The notes under the pieces were generated by a model that saw only the letters and a list, made by a program, of their open reading frames with translations, made no database searches and had not been told where the DNA came from. Source: Pyropia yezoensis (Eukaryota > Rhodophyta > Bangiophyceae > Bangiales > Bangiaceae). From it: a stretch of DNA of 64,000 nucleotides. Each line of letters begins with the position of its first letter. Within the stretch, counting starts at the first letter, position 1. A program made the translations under genes and the position numbers. Location: positions 26,754,951-26,818,950 of the forward strand of contig CM020620.1 of NCBI GenBank assembly GCA_009829735.1, given 5' to 3'. Positions 57,120-64,000 of the stretch are shown here, piece by piece.

Positions 57120-59570
57120 ATGGACTTTCAAGACGGAATCGGCGAGGAGGGTTCGCCAGACGACATCCGGCCTGTTGTGGCTACCCACACAACTGTCGGT
57201 GGACGGGACGATGCCGAGGCAGGCGTAACTGCCCGACCAGTTACGGTCCATGGACGTTTCCCTTCCCATGGGAGAGTTCCTGAGCGGACGGGACCAACGC
57301 CTGTACCCTTATCAGCAACCGCTGCTCGCCATCGTGACCCGAACACCACCTCTGTGCCTCGTGGCACCGACGCAGAGAAGCTGGACGTGCTCGTTGCTGA
57401 TAGTTGCCGACAGTTGCTGACGGGCGGTGGAACCCCCCCCACGGCCACGTTGTCAACGCTGATTCGTGATGCGACCGATGTGGCTGCGCGTCTTCTTGCG
57501 CCCCACGAGAGCGTTCCAATAGACTCCATCGTCGCGTCCGCTGTGGTTCTCAAGTTGTGCGCACTCGTATGGCCTGTAGCCGATCGAAGTGACGTCATGG
57601 ATGTCTTTCGCCGTGGACTGTGTGCGGCTCTGCGCTGTGACAAGGACTCTTCCGTTGTTTGTCTAGCTGCCAAGGGCGTTGCCTGTCTGTTGTCCGTCAT
57701 CGTCTTGCCCGTCACGGACCCGGAGTCATGGTCTATGGGGTCACGCCTGTCGGCCTTGGCTGTCTGTGCAACTGCGATGAGCAGCGGGCAGAGGGCTGGG
57801 ACTACATGGTCCGCGCGTCAAAGTGCGTAGTCACTGCCGTCCCGTAGACCCAGCGTAGGCGGCGAGCACCATGAGCAGCCGAAGAAACTGTCCTCGTCTG
57901 GTCTTCTGAACGAGTCCGCCGTGGAGGCCACATGCCTCTTGTTGTTGTCGGGCCTTCAGACGGGGACATCCGTCCGCGACTTTACGAACACGGGTGATAT
58001 CATCCGGTTTCTCTCCCTTGCATGGCGATTGGGCTACTGGCCGGCGGCGGCGACGGACGCTCTGGCTGCGCTTGCGGCCGGGGACTCGTCACTGGTGGTC
58101 GACTTGGCCCTCGCGGCAACGGACGATGCAGCCCGTGATGATCTTCTGCGATCACGACCGGAGAAGATGTGTACGGAGCTTTTGCTTCGCATGCCGACGG
58201 CCACGGCCGCGTGCATAGACGGTGGGCAAGAACGGAATGCCCTCTGTGCGTGGACCCGCGCTGTGGCGATTGTTGTCCACCCGCGAATAACGAGGTTGTT
58301 GTCTGTGCCGGGAATCATCGCGTTCGTGCCCGGCTTTATCGCCACGGAGACCCCCGAGTGTGGTCCGTGGTGTGCGGGGGTGACTAGATACGTCACCACG
58401 CTTCTCCGCTGCGTTTGTGTCGTACTTCGCACCCCCTCCCATGTCAAGAGTGGCGAAGCGGTGGGAAACTTGGCTACCTGCATGTACACGCTTGCGGGCG
58501 CAGGTCTGGGCCTGTTGATTTCGGCGGACGTGTCGCAGCGAAAGGAGTCACATCACCTGATGTGCCTGTTGGCGCACTGGTTTGAGACCGGAAACGAGAC
58601 GATGATGACGATACCAGCAGGTGCAACTCAGACGCTGGGCGAGCTGCGGTCATGGTCTCCAGACGCTCTACTCCGTTTTTGCAGGAGCGTCGCCACCCGC
58701 ACGGCTGCCGACGAGGCGGACACCGCGGCAGTTGTTGAAGAGGGCGTCGCTGGTCGAGCCCCGGCCGCCGCCGGTGAGGCGCCTGTGGCGGGCACGGTCC
58801 TGCGTGGTCACAAGCCGTGCCCCGCTCCCGGCCCTCTGTTCATCTTTGCCATTGCCGTGGACGCTGTCCTTCGCATGCTGCGCATTGCAGCTGCACGTGA
58901 CGGGCCGTCGGGCGAGTACGTACCCTTACAGGCCTTCGCTGTGTGTACGGCGCTTGTTCGGTGCTGTGATGCATTTGTCATCGCCCTGCCCGTGAGTGTT
59001 GCTGGTTCCATGCGCTCCGCCGAAGGCAGACACGCGGCGAAGGCCCGCTTGACATGTATCCTGAATCACTGGTCCCACGAGGGTGGTGGCAGGGTGCCGG
59101 CAAGGACGACGGCGTCGGTCATGAGTGACGTGCGGCGCCTGCTGGTGCGGTGCGTCCGACTTTTAGGGTCGCCCGCATGGGAGGGCTGTCCAGACGAGAT
59201 TAGGGTGTCCGCGAGGCCCGTGGCAGATGCCTGGTTTGACTCCCTACCGTGCCTATGGCGTCTTGCCTTTGCCGACCCCAGCTACAGCACCCGGGAAGTG
59301 GTGGCTTCCGCTGCAAAGCTGTACTGGCGTGCCGTGTGTCGCCGTGGCCGAGTCGGTTTACCACACACGGTGTCTGTGTCGCGAGCGGCGATGGCAAGCA
59401 CAACGCACTGGCTGTTGCGGGCGAACTGTGGTGGGGATTTGTTGGGCAGTGGCGCTGTATTGTTGGAGGGGTTGGCCGAGGTGAGAAGCACCCTGTTTTA
59501 CGGCAGGATCAGTCGGGACCTGCGGCGACTGAGTTGCACAATTGACCAGCTGCTGCGTGACCTGGAAAGC
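57120..59570 (+). pseudogene. Long unknown gene, in-frame TAG, truncated by an LTR
   Basis: From ATG MDFQDGIGEEGSPDD the frame runs to a TAG at 57828-57830, then continues without a further stop to the LTR that starts at 59571, for about 815 original codons. Both sides of the TAG look like one helical, Ala/Leu/Val-rich protein, for example IVASAVVLKLCALVWPVAD before it and DIIRFLSLAWRLGYWP and LMCLLAHWFETGNETMMT after it. That pattern may be an alpha-solenoid (HEAT/ARM-like), but no family is recognised. The 34 codons from 59571 to the stop at 59672 come from the retrotransposon LTR and add a hydrophobic tail (MVVRIVTLVLGGLLLILGF). The original C-terminus should lie beyond the retrotransposon, outside the window. 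Repeat units U2-U3 lie directly upstream. Confidence 0.6.
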
Positions 59571-59735
59571 TGTAGCAATATGGTTGTCCGTATTGTGACC
59601 TTAGTATTAGGGGGGCTACTTCTAATCCTTGGCTTTCAATTTGAGAGTCCGTACTGGTCACGGTATCTATAAGTTACGTATGACCAGAGGGACTTGCATC
59701 TTGGGGTGGAGGGTAGTTAGTAGTGTCTCCGAGGG

Positions 59736-59742
59736 TTTATAA
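59736..59742 (+). promoter_or_regulatory. LTR TATA box
   Basis: TTTATAA lies about 165 bp into the LTR, the expected place for the U3 promoter of an LTR element. Confidence 0.5.
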
Positions 59743-59748
59743 CGTGGG

Positions 59749-59774
59749 GGCCGGCGGTGAATCCACCGCCGGCC
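59749..59774 (+). terminator. LTR hairpin, 11-bp stem
   Basis: GGCCGGCGGTG and CACCGCCGGCC flank a 4-nt loop, a perfect 11-bp stem just downstream of the TATA box. In an LTR this would fall near the start of R and could act in RNA 3'-end formation or packaging. The role is inferred from position only. Confidence 0.4.
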
Positions 59775-59934
59775 AAGGCAGAACAACAAACCCCTCCCAT
59801 TTGGGCTCCCATCTTGGTCCCGTGGCTTGCGCTCCAAGGACAGAAACCTTGGCCTCCCGGTGACGTTGGTGCCGATCCCCCTTGGTGAGTGTTACCTGAG
59901 AGTGGACGTGCGACGGATTCCTATTGTGCTACAT

Positions 59935-59956
59935 TGGTGGAGCAGCAGGGGACGGG
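59935..59956 (+). other. Primer-binding site
   Basis: TGGTGGAGCAGCAGGGGACG starts two bases after the LTR. Its complement ends in ACCA with an acceptor-stem-like sequence, as required for priming minus-strand DNA synthesis from the 3' end of a host tRNA. Which tRNA was not determined. Confidence 0.65.
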
Positions 59957-60158
59957 TTTCCGTCACCCTTGTGGTGACGCCGTCTTCGGCCCTGGCACAC
60001 GGATAGGGATCCGGTCCTTTTCTTGTACTCGTGGTGTTGCGACCTGATCGATTGTGTTGAGTTTTTACCTTTGACTGTGATCTACTGTTACTCTCCCCAA
60101 TCTACCCCCTCGCTCTCTGTTTCGTGGAGATTGTTACGTCGGTTGACTGATTGTGACT

Positions 60159-62369
60159 ATGTCTACCCAAGAGACGGGGAACGTTCAAGATGACGGATCG
60201 ACGTCGACGCCGACCCCGGAGGTGACTACGGGAACCGGGATCGGGAACCCGATCGACAACATTGAGACGCCAATGCTTTCCGGTGCCGGATCGACGTTTG
60301 GCACGGCTCGGACGGCCGGAGGCGGGGGCCCGCCTCAAATGTCATCGACAGACCTCACTCCGCCGCCTCCTTCACCAGGGGATTCCCTGATGGCATCATT
60401 GGCCCGCAACGAGGCCCGGTTTTCCGGGCTCGACGCTCGTCAAGAGCGGACGGAGGACGCAATGGCAGTGTTGATGTCAACACGCCACACGACGGGACCC
60501 CGTCGTGTTCCTCCCACACCGGTACGGCTCGAACCGGCCGGACTACGTTCGGAGTCCACCGGGGTCGACCCCGGCGCAGCAACTCCCGGACAGCCCCCGG
60601 ACACAATGGGGTATGGATCCGACTCGTCGGCAGAGTTGGAACGGAGTCACTCGGAGCGATACGCTCGGAGCACCCGAAGCGGACTCCGCGGACACGACCC
60701 GGCGGATACTTACGCCGGTGGAGAGTCGGTAATTGGGGGAGGGGGTACCCTCTCACAGTATCCCCACGACGAAGGAGGCCAGGCAACTCGGGTTCCCGAG
60801 GTGCCGACGCCTGAAGTACCATCTTCAGTGGTGGAAGCTATGACTGCGCAGGTAACGGCGAGCCTGCTGAAGCGAATGGAGTCCGATGAGTTTGCTCAAC
60901 AACTGGCTAAGCGACTGGATACCCAGGACGCTGACACGGAGATCGTTAACGAGGTCTTCCGGTCGGTTCTTACTCCGGAACGTTATCGTTTGGAGGACCG
61001 CTCTACCACCGTATCGGAATCGATGCGTAATACGTCGCACCGAGCGATTCGCTCTATGCAGACCCTTATGAAGGGAGTCCCCATGTTCGGGGGCCCCAAC
61101 GGACGCCCGTTGGCAGTCATCGGCTTCTTGACTAGCCTCAAGGCAGCCGCGGACAAGGCCCTCGTTAACGAGGGGCTGGCCCTGGAGATCCTCCCGTTCT
61201 TTGTTGATGAACGGGTGCGAGGCATCGTTCGCCAGGCATCCCCGATGCCGGGAATGAGGGTTGCGGCCACCCCCATGGATTACCGTGGGATTCTCAAGGA
61301 GCTGCTGAGCAGTTACCTCAGTGAGGACAAGTGCGAGGACCACTACCGGGCCCTGCGCACTGCCACCGCCCAGAGCTGGGAGGATGAAGAGATGTTTGGA
61401 CGCCGGATTCAAGAGCTCGACTACGAGCTGGGGAAGCTCCTCGGAGAAGGGGAGCTACGGGCCATCCTGTTCGCAGGTGTACCCAACTACGTGCGGATAT
61501 CCGCACGGGGCGCCAACACGGCACGGACGAACTTCAGTCGACTGATGCATATGTGCAAGTCCCTGGGGGACGCCTACCGGGTGCTTCACCCGGAGTGTGC
61601 TCTGGCCTCAAAGCCCAAGGGTGAGGGGAGCAAGCTCAATCTTACCCCGGTACCGAGGCAAGACAAGATGGAACGGAAGGCCGCACCGGTACTGGTGGAT
61701 ACCGAGTACGCCCCCACGGGCGAGGAGGAACCACTTGTTGACCAGCAGGGCCACCTGCTGTTACCGGCTACGCCGGTGATTGATGAGCAAGGTACGGTAG
61801 CGTACATCGCTCCGGCGGGGACCCAGTTCCAGGTCAGCGAGGGCACGGGACGTCGCGTCCCGTATGTACGGACTACGGGGTACTCCCCGGTGACGGGTAA
61901 CCCTCACCAACCCTTGCCAACATGGGCGGTGCGCACGGAGGCACCTCCGCAGATTGCGGGCCGACCCAACCGGTTGGGGGAGTCCATGTTCCGGTTGACC
62001 CAAGGACCCAAGGCCTACCAGGGAGCAGGCACTCGGGCGCCCGAGGGAGGCAACCGCAGCTACGGGGCTACCCCGATGCGAACTCAAGGGGGGACCGGTA
62101 CGTCCGGATGTAGTGTGGGGATCCCCAGCACTGGGTGTCTTCCTGCCCACTCATCCCCGAGGAGTCTCGGCGGGCAGCGGCGCAACGCAAGGCATCCACC
62201 GGGGGGTATCCCACCAGAGCACCCGGACCCGCACCGGGTAGGCAGCCAGCTCCAGGTGGAGTACTGGCCGTCGAGGAGGCACCTCCTCAGCCGGATGTCC
62301 CGGCGGACAGCACCCGACCGAGGGCGGGAAACGAGTAAGAGGAAGGATGACCGGGGGGCGCTGGGGTAA
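60159..62369 (+). CDS. gag: Retrotransposon Gag
   Basis: A 736-residue ORF, the nucleocapsid precursor of the retrotransposon. The N-terminal third is Pro/Thr/Gly-rich. The central part is a helical capsid-type domain, with VIGFLTSLKAAADKALVNEG, EEMFGRRIQELDYELGKLLG and LFAGVPNYVRISARGANTAR. A CCHC zinc knuckle is broken: its first Cys is in this frame (62109), but the rest, CGDPQHWVSSCP, lies in a different frame from 62114, directly after an in-frame TAG. The two are 5 nt apart instead of 9. A 4-nt deletion therefore seems to have put the last about 85 codons out of frame; the ancestral frame would stop at 62336-62338. A GTG two codons earlier was rejected in favour of ATG. Confidence 0.85.
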   Translation: MSTQETGNVQDDGSTSTPTPEVTTGTGIGNPIDNIETPMLSGAGSTFGTARTAGGGGPPQMSSTDLTPPPPSPGDSLMASLARNEARFSGLDARQERTEDAMAVLMSTRHTTGPRRVPPTPVRLEPAGLRSESTGVDPGAATPGQPPDTMGYGSDSSAELERSHSERYARSTRSGLRGHDPADTYAGGESVIGGGGTLSQYPHDEGGQATRVPEVPTPEVPSSVVEAMTAQVTASLLKRMESDEFAQQLAKRLDTQDADTEIVNEVFRSVLTPERYRLEDRSTTVSESMRNTSHRAIRSMQTLMKGVPMFGGPNGRPLAVIGFLTSLKAAADKALVNEGLALEILPFFVDERVRGIVRQASPMPGMRVAATPMDYRGILKELLSSYLSEDKCEDHYRALRTATAQSWEDEEMFGRRIQELDYELGKLLGEGELRAILFAGVPNYVRISARGANTARTNFSRLMHMCKSLGDAYRVLHPECALASKPKGEGSKLNLTPVPRQDKMERKAAPVLVDTEYAPTGEEEPLVDQQGHLLLPATPVIDEQGTVAYIAPAGTQFQVSEGTGRRVPYVRTTGYSPVTGNPHQPLPTWAVRTEAPPQIAGRPNRLGESMFRLTQGPKAYQGAGTRAPEGGNRSYGATPMRTQGGTGTSGCSVGIPSTGCLPAHSSPRSLGGQRRNARHPPGGIPPEHPDPHRVGSQLQVEYWPSRRHLLSRMSRRTAPDRGRETSKRKDDRGALG

Positions 62370-64000
62370 CCCAAGCAAGCCACCCCGGAGTACCGCGGGG
62401 AAAGCCCCCCGGAGAGCGCGGTTGAGCCGACGCCGCATCAACCCCCGGGTACACCTTCCGGCCCCGACGACACGGCGTCAGGGGATTGATGACCAACCAC
62501 CAAGGTTGGGAGGAGAGGACGGGAAGCCCCGTCACATGGAACCAGACAAGGGCCCTGTTCAGGATGCCCGAGTTACACCGGATATCGGTGTAGGCCACGT
62601 GCTGTTTACCTTGGAGAACTTCAAGGTATCAGCCACACTGGGGGTTGACCCCCGGTCGACACGATCGTACTACCCTGTACTGGATACAGGGGCTGGACCC
62701 AACCTTATCCGGAAGGATAACCTTCCGGACAAGTGGCTTCCGCGAGTCAGAGTGACTCGGGGACCCACCATCAAGGACGCGAGCGGTCGCCTCATTCGGA
62801 CGACCGCAGCGATGTCGCTGCGGGCTACCATCGGGGAACTCACTACGGAAGTCGACTTCCTGGTGTGTGAGACCCTATCGGTGCCCTGCATACTGGGGTG
62901 CACCTTCATCAACGTTCACGTCGATGCAATCCGGCCAGGCCGGAGGACCGTCGAGCTTCAAGAAGCCGACGGGACGAAGCGAGGACATACGGCTATCGTC
63001 AGGGACCTGACGCTACAAGGGAGCCACGTTAACGTGGCTGAGGTGTACGCAAGTATCGAGCCGAAGACACTTCGGTTGGCCAAGCGAACTCGCTTTGAGC
63101 CGTTGTCGGAGACAGTCCTCCCGGTTAACTGTGACCTCGCAGGCATCTGCAGAGTCTGGTCCAACCTGCGGACGTACAAGCGCCATGGGTTGACCATGGC
63201 GACCGGTCTCATAGACCTCCCAGCAGGAGGGTCGTCCCTCCTAGTGATGGCGAACTATCGCCGCAAGGCAGTCACCCTCCCGAAGGGAACTATCCTCGGG
63301 ATTGCCGGGCTCTACGAAGGAGATATCCTTACCCCTGACAAGGAAGGTCAAGTGGAACCACTTGAGGTGATGGCGGTCGCCGAGACCACCGAGCGACAGC
63401 AACCCGATGACGGGAAGCCTGACCCATCGGCGCCTTCGGCGGATATTCCGCCGAAGGACCAAGAAGCACTGAAGGCCCTGGCCGAGGCTGACCTCGACCA
63501 CCTTCCCCCTTCGGTAGCCGAAGGGGTACGACGGATGCTAAGAAAGCACGACGTCATGTGGACAGGCGGGGCCTTGGGTACCATTGGGGCAACCCAACAT
63601 CGTATAGACCTGGTACCAGGCGCACGACCCGCTCGGTCACAACCGCACCGAGCGGGACCTATGCAACGAGAGATCGTTGATGGAGAAGTGAAGAGGATGA
63701 GCGAAGCGAAGGTGATACGACGTTCGATGTCGGAGTGGGGTGCCCCAGTCGTTATCGTACCGAAGAAGGATCAAACCCCTCGGTTTTGCATCGATTATCG
63801 TCGCCTCAACTTGGTTACCAAGAAGGACTCATACCCTTTACCAAGGATGGATGAATGCATCGACTCCCTGGGGGAAGCTACGGTGTTTACCACCATCGAC
63901 TGCAATGCCGGATACTGGCAGATCCCGGTGGCGGACGAGGATATCCCCAAGACGGCATTCGTCTGTCACAGTGGAGTGTACGAGTTCCTAAGGATGCCCT
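62347..64000 (+). CDS. pol: Retrotransposon Pol (protease and RT), runs off window
   Basis: The frame is open from 62242 to the window end; the first useful ATG is 62347, overlapping the last 23 bases of the gag frame. A retropepsin-type aspartic protease is marked by YPVLDTGAGPNLIRKDNL (about residues 109-126) with a later VPCILGCTFINVH strand. After a linker the Ty3/gypsy reverse transcriptase begins, with EWGAPVVIVPKKDQTPRFCI, DYRRLNLVTKKDSYPLPRMD and TTIDCNAGYWQIPVADEDIP (RT motif A). The catalytic YxDD box lies beyond the edge. Relative to the intact ancestral gag frame, Pol would be reached by a -1 shift or by reinitiation 8 nt after the stop. No stop or frameshift is visible in this part, so Pol may be intact. 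Confidence 0.9.
   Translation, partial: MTGGRWGNPSKPPRSTAGKAPRRARLSRRRINPRVHLPAPTTRRQGIDDQPPRLGGEDGKPRHMEPDKGPVQDARVTPDIGVGHVLFTLENFKVSATLGVDPRSTRSYYPVLDTGAGPNLIRKDNLPDKWLPRVRVTRGPTIKDASGRLIRTTAAMSLRATIGELTTEVDFLVCETLSVPCILGCTFINVHVDAIRPGRRTVELQEADGTKRGHTAIVRDLTLQGSHVNVAEVYASIEPKTLRLAKRTRFEPLSETVLPVNCDLAGICRVWSNLRTYKRHGLTMATGLIDLPAGGSSLLVMANYRRKAVTLPKGTILGIAGLYEGDILTPDKEGQVEPLEVMAVAETTERQQPDDGKPDPSAPSADIPPKDQEALKALAEADLDHLPPSVAEGVRRMLRKHDVMWTGGALGTIGATQHRIDLVPGARPARSQPHRAGPMQREIVDGEVKRMSEAKVIRRSMSEWGAPVVIVPKKDQTPRFCIDYRRLNLVTKKDSYPLPRMDECIDSLGEATVFTTIDCNAGYWQIPVADEDIPKTAFVCHSGVYEFLRMP

Larger units (their letters stand above)
59571..59933 (+). repeat. 5' long terminal repeat, 363 bp
   Basis: Begins TGTAGCA and ends TGCTACA, a perfect 7-bp terminal inverted repeat with the canonical TG...CA ends. 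Base composition drops in GC exactly at its left edge. It contains a TATA motif and a strong hairpin, and a primer-binding site follows immediately. Confidence 0.85.
59571..64000 (+). mobile_element. Ty3/gypsy LTR retrotransposon, 5' part
   Basis: The order LTR, primer-binding site, gag, protease, reverse transcriptase defines a Ty3/gypsy (Metaviridae-type) element. The window ends inside the reverse transcriptase, so RNase H, integrase and the 3' LTR are not seen. The element sits inside the 57120 gene in the same transcriptional direction. The host bases before the LTR are AAAGC (59566-59570), the expected target-site duplication to look for after the 3' LTR. Confidence 0.92.

Noticed and set aside
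57921..59672. Separate gene starting at 57921
   Set aside because: The start would be GTG and the frame is continuous with the upstream ATG frame except for one TAG, so this is one interrupted gene with an LTR-derived tail.
60153..60158. GTG two codons before the gag ATG as start
   Set aside because: An ATG follows immediately and a eukaryotic ribosome is expected to use it.

Overview
The window looks like nuclear DNA from a very GC-rich eukaryote, not a bacterium. There are no operons or Shine-Dalgarno sites. Genes sit alone, separated by kilobases of low-complexity GC sequence, long pure C or G runs and minisatellites. Proteins are loaded with Ala, Gly and Pro tracts. At least two genes have spliceosomal GT-AG introns. 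A plant-type GARP/Myb transcription factor, a plant-like CHMP7, intron-poor genes and a Ty3/gypsy element would fit a red alga of the Porphyra/Pyropia kind. That is an inference from style, not something the sequence proves.

Layout. 0-12.6 kb is the well-preserved gene block: a GARP-domain regulator (145-2283, +), a Ski8/WDR61-like WD40 protein (3609-4850, -), a CHMP7/ESCRT-III protein with one intron (5165-7011, -), a secreted Pro-rich protein (7351-9057, -) and a possible alpha/beta-hydrolase-like protein (10598-12625, -). From 12.6 to 21.8 kb I see only GC-rich low-complexity DNA with long homopolymers and a decamer minisatellite. From 21.8 to 25.5 kb the composition is more balanced but no intact gene is visible. 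A C2H2 zinc-finger gene whose fingers are split across several exons lies on the minus strand between 25,550 and 29,704. The 29.7-36.9 kb stretch is again mostly non-coding and carries six copies of a 92-bp tandem repeat and a perfect hairpin.

36.9-59.6 kb is different: it is rich in genes with single disabling lesions. A SET-domain gene has a 1-nt loss, an HSP70-like gene a 1-nt gain, a coiled-coil gene a frameshift plus a stop, and a long unknown gene an in-frame TAG. Two apparently intact unknown ORFs (44550-45812 +, 46574-47572 -) lie among them. This zone also holds two large satellite arrays in opposite orientation (42.7-43.6 and 55.1-56.3 kb) and a roughly 300-bp unit, repeated three times directly and once inverted, that lies just upstream of two unrelated ORFs.

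59.57-64 kb is the 5' part of a Ty3/gypsy LTR retrotransposon: LTR with TGTAGCA/TGCTACA ends, primer-binding site, gag, then protease and reverse transcriptase running off the window. Its LTR landed inside the long unknown gene, so the last 34 codons of that reading frame are LTR-derived and encode a hydrophobic tail.

The genes do not form one pathway. The most interesting parts for follow-up are the satellite plus upstream-unit family, the LTR-truncated gene, and the zinc-finger gene whose fingers are cut by introns.
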